35,438 nucleotides of DNA from Sulfurovum sp. (GTDB lineage: Bacteria; Campylobacterota; Campylobacteria; Campylobacterales; Sulfurovaceae). Position 1 is the stretch's first letter. The number at the start of each line of letters is the position of its first letter. The stretch spans positions 1 to 35,438 of the forward strand of contig JALWHT010000164.1 of NCBI GenBank assembly GCA_026983515.1. The letters run 5' to 3'. The notes beneath the pieces were generated by a model. That model was not told the origin of the DNA and searched no databases. It saw only the letters and a program-made list of their open reading frames with translations. Of this stretch, positions 10,486 through 18,301 are shown in pieces. A program made the translations under genes and the position numbers.

Positions 10486-10507
10486 GATGTGTAAACCCGC
10501 ACCCTAC
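10483..10507 (+). terminator. Imperfect hairpin overlapping the metY stop
   Basis: TAGGATGTG (10483-10491) pairs with CGCACCCTA (10498-10506) with one A-C mismatch and a G-T pair around a 6-base loop. The right arm GCACCCTAC matches that of the hairpin at 1310-1339. No T-run follows, so termination is uncertain. Confidence 0.35.
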
Positions 10508-10529
10508 GAAAACAAAAGTCCAAATTAGA

Positions 10530-10535
10530 TAAAAT
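10530..10535 (+). promoter_or_regulatory. Putative -10 for metX
   Basis: TAAAAT in TTAGATAAAATAC. Its spacing fits translation from the ATG at 10570 better than from the TTG at 10546, which would leave only a few leader bases. Confidence 0.35.
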
Positions 10536-10569
10536 ACAGCATTAATTGAATCCGATACCAAAGCAGCAT

Positions 10570-11685
10570 ATGAAAATAGAGACCAAAACCGCACATTTCA
10601 GCTCACCGCTCTATCTTGAGAGTGGACGTATTATTGAGCCGTATGAGATCGCCTACGAAACGTACGGTGAACTTAACGAAGACAAAAGCAATGTTATTCT
10701 GGTCTGTCATGCACTCAGTGGTTCACATCATGCAGCCGGGCTTTATGAAGGTGAGAGAAAACCCGGATGGTGGGATGGGCTTATCGGTGACGGCAGGGCG
10801 ATCGATACGACGAAGTATTTTGTCATCTGTACCAATGTCATAGGCTCCTGCTTTGGCAGTACAGGACCGATGAGTGAAAGCTACCCCTCGCTTGAACCCT
10901 ACCGTCTGAAATTTCCGGTCGTGACCATCAAAGATATGATACGCGCGCAGATGCACCTGCTCTCTGACCTTGGTATCTACCATGTGCGTGCCGTTGTCGG
11001 CGGTTCGATGGGCGGTATGCAGGCCTTGCAGTTTGCCGTAGATTATCCAAACTTTGCCGATGATATTATCTCTCTTGCGGCTACCTATGCGACACGTCCA
11101 TGGACAATTGCCTTTAACAAGGTGGCCGTCGAAGCGATTCGTCGTGATCCGCGTTTTAAGCATGGTAACTATGAAAAAGATGATTTTAAGGAAGAGGGAC
11201 TTGATGGGCTTGCTATTGGGCGGATTGCGGGGCATATCTCCTATCTTTCACCTGAGTCTATGGACAGGAAATTTGGGCGAAACTATGTCAGTAACGATGG
11301 TCTCTTTGAACTTTTCGGGCGCTATGAAGTTGAGCGCTATATGGAGTACAACACCAATAACTTTGCACGTATTTTCGATCCACTGAGCTATCTTTATATT
11401 GTCAAGGCAATCAATACGTTCAATCTGAGTCGCGGTTACGATTCTTTGCATGAAGCGATCAGTCGTATCAAGGCACATGTGCATTTGATCAGTTTTTCAT
11501 CGGATTACCTCTTCTTCCCTTCAGAAATGGCGCACATTGCCAAGATGCTTGAGCGTAACGGTCAGCCATACACTTATCTTGAGGTAGACAGTGACTATGG
11601 GCATGATGCCTTTTTGGTAGAGTTGGACAAGTTTGATTATCATATCAGAGACGTGTTGAGTGAAAAATTAAAAATTAAAAATTAA
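10570..11685 (+). CDS. metX: Homoserine O-acetyltransferase
   Basis: Alpha/beta-hydrolase-fold enzyme that acetylates L-homoserine with acetyl-CoA, supplying MetY next to it. From the ATG at 10570 there are 371 residues, normal for the family; the open frame also extends to a TTG at 10546, and neither start has a good ribosome site. The nucleophile elbow is GGSMGGMQALQFAVDYP, the oxyanion region is VCHALSGSHHAAG, the catalytic Asp lies in SFSSDYLFFPSEM and the catalytic His in DSDYGHDAFLVE. The family could also include succinyltransferases, but the pairing with metY favours acetylation. The last codons run into a 7-base tandem repeat (11663-11690). Confidence 0.94.
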   Translation: MKIETKTAHFSSPLYLESGRIIEPYEIAYETYGELNEDKSNVILVCHALSGSHHAAGLYEGERKPGWWDGLIGDGRAIDTTKYFVICTNVIGSCFGSTGPMSESYPSLEPYRLKFPVVTIKDMIRAQMHLLSDLGIYHVRAVVGGSMGGMQALQFAVDYPNFADDIISLAATYATRPWTIAFNKVAVEAIRRDPRFKHGNYEKDDFKEEGLDGLAIGRIAGHISYLSPESMDRKFGRNYVSNDGLFELFGRYEVERYMEYNTNNFARIFDPLSYLYIVKAINTFNLSRGYDSLHEAISRIKAHVHLISFSSDYLFFPSEMAHIAKMLERNGQPYTYLEVDSDYGHDAFLVELDKFDYHIRDVLSEKLKIKN

Positions 11686-11690
11686 AAATT
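11663..11690 (+). repeat. Heptanucleotide tandem repeat (AAAAATT)x4 at the metX 3' end
   Basis: Four exact, contiguous copies of AAAAATT spanning the last codons and stop of metX. Since 7 is not a multiple of 3, gain or loss of a unit would shift the frame and change the final few residues (KLKIKN) and the stop position. Confidence 0.9.
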
Positions 11691-11697
11691 GTGGTAT

Positions 11698-11718
11698 GCT
11701 TTCTTTCAGAAAGCTTTT
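11698..11718 (+). terminator. Small intrinsic-terminator-like hairpin after metX
   Basis: GCTTTC (11698-11703) pairs with GAAAGC (11709-11714) around TTTCA and is followed by TTTT. It is short, so it may only attenuate transcription into xseB, which starts 19 bases later. Confidence 0.45.
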
Positions 11719-11736
11719 ATGTGATGAAAGGGTGGC

Positions 11737-11943
11737 ATGAAAACAGAGACATTTGAAGAAAAACTGGCGTACTCGAAAGAGCTGCTTGAAAAGCTGATGA
11801 AGCCGGAGATTACGTTGGAAGAATCAGTGAAGCTTTACGAAGAAGGGCTTAAAACCATTAAAGAAGCCCAAAAACTTATTGAAGAAGCGAAGCTGAAGGT
11901 TTCCGTTATTGACCAGCAGAATCAAACCATGGATGAAGTCTGA
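11737..11943 (+). CDS. xseB: Exodeoxyribonuclease VII small subunit
   Basis: 68 residues, all helical. The family pattern is clear: TFEEKLAYSKELLEKLMKPEITLEESVKLYEEGLKTIKEAQ. Several XseB subunits wrap the large XseA subunit to make the single-strand exonuclease VII used in mismatch repair and DNA damage processing. xseA is not in the window. AAAGGGTGGC precedes the ATG. The stop overlaps the start of the nitrilase-fold gene (TGATG), so the two are translationally coupled. Confidence 0.92.
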   Translation: MKTETFEEKLAYSKELLEKLMKPEITLEESVKLYEEGLKTIKEAQKLIEEAKLKVSVIDQQNQTMDEV

Positions 11944-12764
11944 TGGCCAAGCAGCTTGTTGTTGCCGCATTGCAGCTGCCCACATTGGGGATGAATGCAA
12001 CCCGTCTGGAATTTTACCTCAAAAAGGCAACCGAGCGGGGTGCACAGGTGATGCTGCTTGGGGAGTATGTACTCAACCACTTTTTCAAAGAGCTTGCGAC
12101 CATGTCCCGGGGAATGGTGAAGGCGCAGACAAAGAAACATCTTGAACTTCTCAAGGCATTTTCTGTCCGTTACGATATGGTATTTGTCGCTCCTATTGTG
12201 CTGGCAAAAAAGGATGGCTACTACAAAACCATCGTTAAAATCACACCGAAAAATACGCGCTACTATGAACAGCAGATATTGATTCCATACGAACACTGGA
12301 ATGAAAAATCCTTTTTCTCCAATAAGATCAAACCGCTTAAAGATCCGATGGTGTTTAAACTCAAAGGTTTCAAAATCATGGTTATGGCAGGCTATGAGAT
12401 GCATTTTGATCCTTTTTGGCAGAAAGTAATGGAAAAGAAGATTGACCTTGTACTGCTTCCTACTGCTTCTACGTTCGGATCACACAACCGATGGCGTGAG
12501 ATCATCAAAACCAAAGCTTTTTTACATGGCTGTTTCATTTTACGTGCCAACCGACTGGGAGAGTACAGTGACAATGAGGTAAAGTGGAAATTCTACGGTG
12601 ATACGATGCTTGTTTCGCCTGAAGGAGAAGTAGAGATGATGCTTGAAGACAAAGAGTCGATGCTGGTGGAGGTCATTGATAAAAAAGAGATAAGTGAACA
12701 CCGCAAAGCATGGCAGTTTGAAAAAGCACTGAAAGAACATGAAGCGGCCAAGGATGAAAAATGA
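11943..12764 (+). CDS. Nitrilase-fold (carbon-nitrogen hydrolase) protein lacking the usual Lys and Cys
   Basis: 273 residues with the carbon-nitrogen hydrolase fold. The opening VVAALQLPTLGMN, the Glu of the triad in LLGEYVLN (residue 41), and the late HNRWREIIKTKAFLHGCFIL plus RANRLGEYSD match the family. The other triad positions do not: the Lys block normally reading like K-x-H-L is YYEQQILIPYEHW (residues about 108-119), and the nucleophile block normally reading I-C-Y-D/E is MAGYEMHFD (149-156), with Gly150 where Cys is expected. It may be a non-catalytic or altered-chemistry member. It lies between xseB and a ThiF-like gene with 1- and 4-base overlaps, so the three are one unit. Substrate unknown. 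Confidence 0.85.
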   Translation: MAKQLVVAALQLPTLGMNATRLEFYLKKATERGAQVMLLGEYVLNHFFKELATMSRGMVKAQTKKHLELLKAFSVRYDMVFVAPIVLAKKDGYYKTIVKITPKNTRYYEQQILIPYEHWNEKSFFSNKIKPLKDPMVFKLKGFKIMVMAGYEMHFDPFWQKVMEKKIDLVLLPTASTFGSHNRWREIIKTKAFLHGCFILRANRLGEYSDNEVKWKFYGDTMLVSPEGEVEMMLEDKESMLVEVIDKKEISEHRKAWQFEKALKEHEAAKDEK

Positions 12765-13450
12765 CACCAGAAGAGTACTTTAACCGACAAATTCAGTTAT
12801 GGGGTGAGGCAACACAAAAGAGCCTTCAACATAAAAAGATTGCTATTATCGGTTCCGGCGGACTTGGCTCTACACTTGCCATGGCACTGGGTACTTCCGG
12901 TATCGGCGTGATCCATCTAGTTGATTTTGATATTGTCTCCAATCACAACATTCACCGTCAGATCGCTTTTACACTTGAGGATGAAGGGAAGAACAAAGCT
13001 AAAACTGTTGCAGCACTGCTGGAGCGGAAGAATCCTTTTGTCAAAGCGGTGGCGTTCGATATGCGTTTTGAGGAATTTAGGGAACTTGGCAACGCTTACG
13101 ACCTGATTCTTGATGCAACGGACAATCTGCCGATACGGGGTGAGATTGACAGATATGCCAAAGAGCAGGGGATGCCGTGGGTGTATGCAAGTGTAGAAGA
13201 GTTCAATGGACAGGTCTGTTTTTTTGACAAGGCAGACTTTCAGATATTCAACATTTCCGACCACAAGCCGGGCGGTATAGCCGCGCCTATCGTCATGCAT
13301 ATCGGTTCGCTTCAGGCAAATCTGGCACTGCGCTATCTGGCGGGGTTGCCTGTTGCAAAAGACAAACTCTACTATCTGTACTTTGATAAAGACGGTGAAT
13401 TGGTGACACAAAAGTTCGGCATGCCCCAAAAAAAGCCTGAAGCTTTATAA
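12761..13450 (+). CDS. ThiF/MoeB-family E1-like adenylyltransferase
   Basis: 229 residues of a single Rossmann-type adenylation domain. Residues about 26-40 (KIAIIGSGGLGSTLA) form the ATP-binding loop. DFDIVSNHNIHRQIAF contains the conserved Asp, Asn and Arg that position ATP, and DATDNLPIR holds the second Asp-Asn-Arg set. MoeB and ThiF activate the C-terminal Gly of a ubiquitin-like sulfur carrier. Here the two zinc-binding Cys pairs and the MoeB Cys-rich segment are absent, with FNISDHKPGGIAAPIV in their place, so it is probably neither true MoeB nor ThiF. It overlaps the nitrilase-fold gene by 4 bases (ATGA). No sulfur-carrier gene is next to it. Substrate unknown. Confidence 0.85.
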   Translation: MTPEEYFNRQIQLWGEATQKSLQHKKIAIIGSGGLGSTLAMALGTSGIGVIHLVDFDIVSNHNIHRQIAFTLEDEGKNKAKTVAALLERKNPFVKAVAFDMRFEEFRELGNAYDLILDATDNLPIRGEIDRYAKEQGMPWVYASVEEFNGQVCFFDKADFQIFNISDHKPGGIAAPIVMHIGSLQANLALRYLAGLPVAKDKLYYLYFDKDGELVTQKFGMPQKKPEAL

Positions 13451-13488
13451 AAACATGTTCTTCAATCTACCGCTAAAAGGTTTTGAGG

Positions 13489-13494
13489 TATAAT
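13489..13494 (+). promoter_or_regulatory. Putative -10 for the lipoprotein gene
   Basis: TATAAT in GAGGTATAATTTT, 29 bases before the GTG start at 13524, with no clear -35. It is the only promoter-like sequence in the 73-base gap. Confidence 0.45.
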
Positions 13495-13523
13495 TTTTAC
13501 ATTCCAACAATAGGAGAGTGTAA

Positions 13524-13871
13524 GTGAAACAAAAATGGATGATTCCTATAGCTATTTCAGCTCTTTTTCTGATGACTGCCTGTACACAGGAGACACAGAA
13601 CTCTTTAAGCCGTTCACTGCAAAATTGGACAGGTACCAACGGTGTACTCGATGTCTATGCGGGAGACAAACTCGTGCATCGTTTTATTAAAATTGATAAA
13701 ATTTCGACTGCATACGGTACCAATGATGGGAAAGCAAGACCCTACCGTTACGGATATGGTATTGATGACGAAAATTTCAATTATAAAAAAGATCCGGGTG
13801 AAAAGAAAGTTTACTTTGAATTTTCAGATTACTCCACCTCCTATATTTTCTATGAAAGAAATACAAATTAA
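13524..13871 (+). CDS. Small lipoprotein of unknown function
   Basis: 115 residues beginning with GTG, preceded by TAGGAGAG. The N-terminus is a lipoprotein signal: basic MKQK, a hydrophobic stretch, and the lipobox LMTAC with Cys20 as the lipidation site. The mature part is polar, with ENFNYKKDPGEKKVYFEFSD and a Tyr-rich end (YSTSYIFYERN) suggestive of a small beta-rich domain. I do not recognise the family. It is probably in the same transcript as ridA, which starts 17 bases downstream. Confidence 0.8.
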   Translation: MKQKWMIPIAISALFLMTACTQETQNSLSRSLQNWTGTNGVLDVYAGDKLVHRFIKIDKISTAYGTNDGKARPYRYGYGIDDENFNYKKDPGEKKVYFEFSDYSTSYIFYERNTN

Positions 13872-13888
13872 TTTAAAAGGATAAATCA

Positions 13889-14281
13889 ATGAGATTTGTA
13901 AGCACAAAAGATGCCCCAGCGGCAATCGGACCCTATTCTCAGGCAATTATTGCCAACGGCCTTGTCTATACCTCAGGGCAGATCGCACTGATGCCTGATG
14001 GCAAGATGGAAACACGAGGAATTGAATATCAGACAAAGCAGGTACTCAAGAACCTTTACTATGTTCTCAAAGAAGCTGGAGCAGGGTTTGAACATGTCAT
14101 CAAGACAACCATTTATTTGGCGGATATGAATGATTTTGAAAAGGTCAATGAGATCTATGCGCACTACTTTGGTGACCACAAACCCGCACGCAGTACCATA
14201 GCAGTAAAGACACTCCCCAAAAATGCATTGGTAGAAATAGAGTGTATTGCTTTTGCAGATCAGCTGGTTGATTTCGGATAA
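13889..14281 (+). CDS. ridA: RidA-family enamine/imine deaminase
   Basis: 130 residues, the usual length of the trimeric RidA/YjgF/UK114 family, which hydrolyses reactive 2-aminoacrylate and related imines released by PLP enzymes. Motifs: DAPAAIGPYSQAI near the N-terminus, VYTSGQIAL, and the C-terminal PARSTIAVKTLPKNALVEIE with the conserved Arg and Glu of the active site. The ribosome site AAAAGGA is well placed. The genes upstream include PLP-dependent metY, but any functional link is only suggestive. Confidence 0.93.
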   Translation: MRFVSTKDAPAAIGPYSQAIIANGLVYTSGQIALMPDGKMETRGIEYQTKQVLKNLYYVLKEAGAGFEHVIKTTIYLADMNDFEKVNEIYAHYFGDHKPARSTIAVKTLPKNALVEIECIAFADQLVDFG

Positions 14282-14319
14282 TCTTTTCCGTTTTCAAAAA
14301 ATATTAAACATTGATTGGG

Positions 14320-14325
14320 TATAAT
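14320..14325 (+). promoter_or_regulatory. Putative -10 for rplU-rpmA
   Basis: TATAAT in TGGGTATAATCAC, 41 bases before the rplU ATG; TTGATT at 14311 is too close to be its -35. The context resembles the other TATAAT promoters of the window. Confidence 0.5.
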
Positions 14326-14366
14326 CACGAACTTTTTTAAAATACACAGATAGTAAAGGGTTTGCA

Positions 14367-14672
14367 ATGTACGCAATCATTAAAGCGAGCGGTCAGCAGT
14401 TTAAGGTTCAAGAGGGTGATATCATCTGTTTTGACAAGATGGGTCTCGAGCCAAAAGCAGCGGTCGAGTTCAAAGAGGTTCTTGCGCTTGATAACGGAGA
14501 ATTGACAGTAGGGACACCTTTTGTAGAAGGTGCTGTTGTCAAAGGTGAAGTGATCAACGAAGGTAGAGACAAAAAAGTTATTACCTACAAGAAAAGAAGA
14601 AGAAAAGATTCAAAGCTCAAAAGAGGTTTCAGAAGAGACTTTACCAGAGTTAGAATTACAAAAATCGCATAA
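14367..14672 (+). CDS. rplU: 50S ribosomal protein L21
   Basis: 101 residues, normal for bacterial L21, a 23S rRNA-binding protein of the large subunit. It starts [18 protein letters not shown], has the [16 protein letters not shown] strand pair, and ends with the basic [19 protein letters not shown] segment that contacts rRNA. It is followed 18 bases later by rpmA, the conserved L21-L27 pair. Confidence 0.98.
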   Translation: MYAIIKASGQQFKVQEGDIICFDKMGLEPKAAVEFKEVLALDNGELTVGTPFVEGAVVKGEVINEGRDKKVITYKKRRRKDSKLKRGFRRDFTRVRITKIA

Positions 14673-14690
14673 TCAAGGTAAGGAGATAAG

Positions 14691-14945
14691 ATGGCACACA
14701 AGAAAGGTCAAGGGTCTACCCAGAACAACCGTGACTCCGCTGGACGACGTCTCGGCGTTAAAAAATTTGGTGGTGAAAAAGTTATTCCAGGTAACATCAT
14801 CATTAGACAAAGAGGAACAAAAGTCAAGCCCGGCAATGGTGTAGGTATGGGAAAAGATCATACAATCTTTGCACTCGTAGAGGGTGTTGTAAAGTTTGAA
14901 AACCACAGCAGAACACAGAAAAAAGTTTCTGTTATCCCTGCATAA
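14691..14945 (+). CDS. rpmA: 50S ribosomal protein L27
   Basis: 84 residues. It starts [20 protein letters not shown], the flexible N-terminal tail that reaches the peptidyl-transferase centre, followed by [20 protein letters not shown]. No N-terminal cleavage extension of the kind found in Firmicutes is present. AAGGAGAT is the ribosome site. A strong hairpin follows (14962-14982). obgE lies 0.5 kb downstream, separated by a minus-strand lipoprotein gene. Confidence 0.98.
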   Translation: MAHKKGQGSTQNNRDSAGRRLGVKKFGGEKVIPGNIIIRQRGTKVKPGNGVGMGKDHTIFALVEGVVKFENHSRTQKKVSVIPA

Positions 14946-14961
14946 GTTTCATACTTTCTTC

Positions 14962-14982
14962 TGTTCCGGCTTTGCCGGAACA
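14962..14982 (+). terminator. Hairpin terminator after rpmA
   Basis: TGTTCCGGC (14962-14970) pairs perfectly with GCCGGAACA (14974-14982) around TTT: a 9-bp GC-rich stem 17 bases after the rpmA stop. The downstream ACTTCACTT is only moderately T-rich. It may also end the minus-strand lipoprotein transcript. Confidence 0.6.
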
Positions 14983-15041
14983 ACTTCACTTAACATTTCA
15001 TCACTTCATTTAATATTTATCTATTTTGACAAACACACTTA

Positions 15042-15353
15042 TCAGTCAGTTTCGATAATGAGTAAATCTCTGCATCGCCGCCTACCGGCAAACCATCCAC
15101 GATAGTAATCAACATCATCATTGAAAAGTCTGTGTGACTTGGTATAATAGCCTTTGGCTGTTTGGCAGCCGTCACGAACGCCTCTTTTGTAAAGCGGGGA
15201 AAGGTTTTTACCAAAGCTAATACCGCTGCAGGTATATCCGCCAAGGTATTTAAGTTGTGCAGAGTGTGTAGATGTAGAAGCGCATCCTGCAAGTAAAAGG
15301 GCAAAAATTGCTATCATAGATTTATTCTGTATGCTGTTTGTTTCTTTTCCCAT
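15042..15353 (-). CDS. Small lipoprotein of unknown function
   Basis: 103 residues on the minus strand, divergent from obgE. After a polar start (MGKETNSIQNKS) comes a hydrophobic stretch and the lipobox LLLAGC, with Cys24 the lipidation site. A shorter start at Met13 is possible, but the longer form supplies the basic N-region. The mature part contains GGYTCSGISFGKNLSPLY, GVRDGCQTAKGYY and a basic FAGRRRCRDLL end. Its three Cys (TCSG, DGCQ, RRCR) could allow a disulphide in the periplasm. I do not recognise the family. A TATAAT lies 28 bases upstream on the minus strand. Confidence 0.75.
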   Translation of the reverse strand: MGKETNSIQNKSMIAIFALLLAGCASTSTHSAQLKYLGGYTCSGISFGKNLSPLYKRGVRDGCQTAKGYYTKSHRLFNDDVDYYRGWFAGRRRCRDLLIIETD

Positions 15354-15380
15354 TTTCTTCTCTTATATTTCTTTTAAATG

Positions 15381-15413
15381 ATTATATCAAAAGTGTACGA
15401 ATTTGGATATAAT
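15381..15413. promoter_or_regulatory. Divergent promoter pair (minus-strand lipoprotein / obgE)
   Basis: A minus-strand TATAAT (plus-strand ATTATA, 15381-15386) points toward the lipoprotein gene, and a plus-strand TATAAT (15408-15413, in TTTGGATATAATTG) points toward obgE. The two -10 boxes are only 21 bases apart, so the two polymerases would compete. The obgE leader is about 70 bases. Confidence 0.5.
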
Positions 15414-15488
15414 TGCAGCAATCTTTCTACTGTCCGATATATCGTGGCAGTATTTTTTGAAAATTTTTATAAGAAGTAAGGCATAGAA

Positions 15489-16616
15489 ATGTTTGTAGAC
15501 AGTGTAGAACTGACCATCAGTTCAGGAAAAGGCGGTGCCGGAGCAATTTCGTTTTGGACGGAAAAGTTTGTCATTAAAGGCGGACCGGACGGCGGTGACG
15601 GAGGACGTGGAGGTTCGGTATTTTTCAAAGTTGACAACAATACCGATACGCTTTCCGGGTTACGAGGGCGAAATCATATTAAAGCTGAAAACGGCCGTCC
15701 GGGAGAAGGGCGCAAAAAGTATGGACGCAAGGGTAAGGATGTGACCATTACTGTACCTCCCGGAACGGTGGTTATCGATGCTGAAACGGGTGAGGAGCTG
15801 CTTGATCTTGTAGAAGAGGGACAGGTAGTCAAGTTTCTTGAAGGCGGCAAAGGCGGTCTTGGAAATATGCATTTCAAGAGTTCAACCAATCAGAGACCTA
15901 CCTATGCGCAGCCGGGACTGCCCGGGATTACCAAGCATGTACGTCTGGAAATGAAACTCATTGCCGACGTAGGACTTGTAGGCTACCCCAATGTCGGTAA
16001 ATCAACACTCATTGCTACGCTTTCCAATGCCAAACCGGAAGTAGCCAATTATGAGTTTACGACACTCACACCCAAACTTGGTGTCGTCCATGTGGGTGAC
16101 TACGATTCCTTTATGATGGCAGATATTCCCGGTATTATTGAAGGAGCCAGCGATGGACGAGGGCTTGGGCTGGAGTTTCTGCGCCATATTGAACGTACCA
16201 AAACCCTGCTCTTGATGATCGATGCTTCAAATTACCGTGAGATGAAATATCAGTACGAGACCTTGCTGGTCGAGCTAAAACGTTACTCTGAAACACTGGC
16301 GACACGAAAACATGCCATAGCAATTACAAAGATCGATGCTCTCTCTTCTGATGAAGTGAATGAAAAAACAGCGCAGTTTCTTTCCGATATCGGATTGGAG
16401 TCAAACAAGACACTTGCCAAATACAAGGCCGACAGCAACTACCTGAATTATGGTTTTCAAACGGATTTTGGTGTTGATTTACCCGCAAAAGCGCCGTTGT
16501 TTGTGCTGCCTATCTCCTCTGTTGCACATCTCAATACCGAAGCACTGCGGTACGCACTGGCAGATTTTGTTAAAAGTGTTGAAGCCGAGGAGAAAGCGGC
16601 AAATGAGGAGGCATAG
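15489..16616 (+). CDS. obgE: Obg-family GTPase
   Basis: 375 residues. The glycine-rich OBG fold fills residues 1-158 ([51 protein letters not shown]). The GTPase domain follows with P-loop [11 protein letters not shown], switch [19 protein letters not shown] and the specificity motif TKID. No C-terminal OCT extension is apparent. Obg binds the 50S subunit and links ribosome assembly to growth and the stringent response. It starts a tightly packed run obgE-proB-fmt-birA-parA-parB, with gaps of at most a few bases or 4-base overlaps. Confidence 0.97.
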   Translation: MFVDSVELTISSGKGGAGAISFWTEKFVIKGGPDGGDGGRGGSVFFKVDNNTDTLSGLRGRNHIKAENGRPGEGRKKYGRKGKDVTITVPPGTVVIDAETGEELLDLVEEGQVVKFLEGGKGGLGNMHFKSSTNQRPTYAQPGLPGITKHVRLEMKLIADVGLVGYPNVGKSTLIATLSNAKPEVANYEFTTLTPKLGVVHVGDYDSFMMADIPGIIEGASDGRGLGLEFLRHIERTKTLLLMIDASNYREMKYQYETLLVELKRYSETLATRKHAIAITKIDALSSDEVNEKTAQFLSDIGLESNKTLAKYKADSNYLNYGFQTDFGVDLPAKAPLFVLPISSVAHLNTEALRYALADFVKSVEAEEKAANEEA

Positions 16617-17390
16617 ATGCGTCTGGTGATAAAAGTAGGCTCTCATGTCCTGACAGAGAATGGTAGTGTCGCCAAAGAGCGTATGCTTGCACTGGTCTCT
16701 TTGATTGCCAAACTCAAAGAGGCTGAACATGATGTAATTCTTGTCAGTTCCGGTGCGGTAGCGGCAGGGTACAGCCAGTTGAAACTCGACAGAAGTTCTG
16801 TCTCCAACCGTCAGGCACTTGCAGCAATAGGGCAACCTCTGTTGATGAAGATGTATCAGGAGAAGTTTGCACGTTACAGGATGCTCTGCTCACAGATACT
16901 GCTCAGTGCAGATGTATTTGACTCCAGAAGGGCGACGGCACATGCCAAAGAGGCGGTCGATGCCCTGCTTAAAAACCATGTTGTCCCTATTATCAACGAA
17001 AATGATACGGTCAGTATCGATGAGCTTGTTTTTGGTGACAATGACAGACTCTCGGCACATGTGACACACTATTTTGATGCATCGCTTTTGGTGATCCTCT
17101 CAGATATTGATGCCTTCTATGACAAAGATCCCAACTGCCATACTGATGCAAAATCGAGGAAAGTGGTTACACACATCAGTGATGCCGAGCTTTGTGCGGA
17201 GCATACGCCCAACAATGAGTTTGCAACCGGAGGCATTGTGACCAAGTTGCAGGCGGCTGACTTTTTGATGCAGCACGGCAGAGAGATGTTCCTTGCCAGC
17301 GGGTTCGACCTTGATGATGTATCTGCTTTTCTGCTTGAGAAAATGCATAGAGGGGGTACACTCTTTACTTCAAAACAGCAGGAGAAGTGA
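16617..17390 (+). CDS. proB: Glutamate 5-kinase, PUA-less form
   Basis: Phosphorylates L-glutamate at the gamma position, the first step of proline synthesis. It has 257 residues, consisting of the amino-acid-kinase domain only, without the C-terminal PUA domain of the about 370-residue E. coli enzyme; the short form is common in this phylum. Motifs: [13 protein letters not shown] at the N-terminus, [37 protein letters not shown] and the ATP-site [16 protein letters not shown], then GTGGI-like [14 protein letters not shown]. The ATG follows the obgE stop without a gap, and its ribosome site AGGAGG lies in the obgE end. Confidence 0.95.
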   Translation: MRLVIKVGSHVLTENGSVAKERMLALVSLIAKLKEAEHDVILVSSGAVAAGYSQLKLDRSSVSNRQALAAIGQPLLMKMYQEKFARYRMLCSQILLSADVFDSRRATAHAKEAVDALLKNHVVPIINENDTVSIDELVFGDNDRLSAHVTHYFDASLLVILSDIDAFYDKDPNCHTDAKSRKVVTHISDAELCAEHTPNNEFATGGIVTKLQAADFLMQHGREMFLASGFDLDDVSAFLLEKMHRGGTLFTSKQQEK

Positions 17391-18301
17391 TGAAAAAGAT
17401 TGTTTATATGGGGACACCCCATTATGCTGAAGCGATTTTGCAAACACTTATTGAAGCCGAAGATATGGATGTGACGCTTGTGCTTACACAGCCTGACCGT
17501 CCGGTAGGGCGCAAAAGGATGCTTACGCCGCCGCCTGTGAAGGTGCTGGCTCAAGAACATGGTATTGAAGTGCTGCAGCCAAACAGACTGAGTGATGAAG
17601 GTGTGGTAGACGCAATAGAAGCACAGCATCCCGACTTTATTGTTGTGGCAGCCTTTGGGCAGCTATTGCCCAAAAGTGTGCTGGATATCGCCCCTTGTAT
17701 CAATCTGCATGCATCACTGTTGCCGCAGTACCGTGGTGCTTCACCGGTGCAGCAGTCGCTGCTTAACGGTGACAAAGTGACCGGTGTGACATCGATGCTG
17801 ATGGAGGAGGGGCTTGACACGGGGCCGATCCTTGAAAAAATTCCCTTTGAGATCCCCGAAGATATGCGGTTACATGCCCTAATGGCACAGCTGACAGAAG
17901 ATGCCTGCAAATTGACATTATCGACACTGCGAAACTTTGAGAATATCACCCCTCAGCCTCAGGATGAAAGTAAAGCAACACTTTGCAAGAAGATACGCAA
18001 AAGTGACGGGGAGGTGGACTTTTCAGATGCAAGGGAAGTCTACAACAAATATCGTGCATTCGAGGGATGGCCGGGCATCTTTGCCGTCAACGGTACGAAG
18101 TTTGATGATGTATCACTGCTTGAAGAGGCTAAATCCCATGCGCCCTTTATGATTCTTGATTTCAAGGATGAAAGTGTCGATGTAGGATGTGCCACAGGCA
18201 GTCTGCGTATCGGAAGCATCCAGCCGCCGTCAAAAAAAGCAATGAGTGCCAAAGCATACTGTGTAGGACGTGGACTTAAAAAGGGTGATTCTCTGCTATG
18301 A
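17390..18301 (+). CDS. fmt: Methionyl-tRNA formyltransferase
   Basis: Formylates the initiator Met-tRNA using 10-formyl-THF; 303 residues, close to the usual 310. It begins KKIVYMGTPHYAEAIL. The active site lies in CINLHASLLPQYRGASPVQQ (Asn and His) and the catalytic Asp in EEGLDTGPILEK. The C-terminal domain contains NKYRAFEGWPGIF. I prefer the ATG at 17390, which overlaps the proB stop (TGATG) with AGGAGAA upstream; a GTG one codon earlier is also open. The stop overlaps birA by 4 bases. Confidence 0.96.
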   Translation: MKKIVYMGTPHYAEAILQTLIEAEDMDVTLVLTQPDRPVGRKRMLTPPPVKVLAQEHGIEVLQPNRLSDEGVVDAIEAQHPDFIVVAAFGQLLPKSVLDIAPCINLHASLLPQYRGASPVQQSLLNGDKVTGVTSMLMEEGLDTGPILEKIPFEIPEDMRLHALMAQLTEDACKLTLSTLRNFENITPQPQDESKATLCKKIRKSDGEVDFSDAREVYNKYRAFEGWPGIFAVNGTKFDDVSLLEEAKSHAPFMILDFKDESVDVGCATGSLRIGSIQPPSKKAMSAKAYCVGRGLKKGDSLL

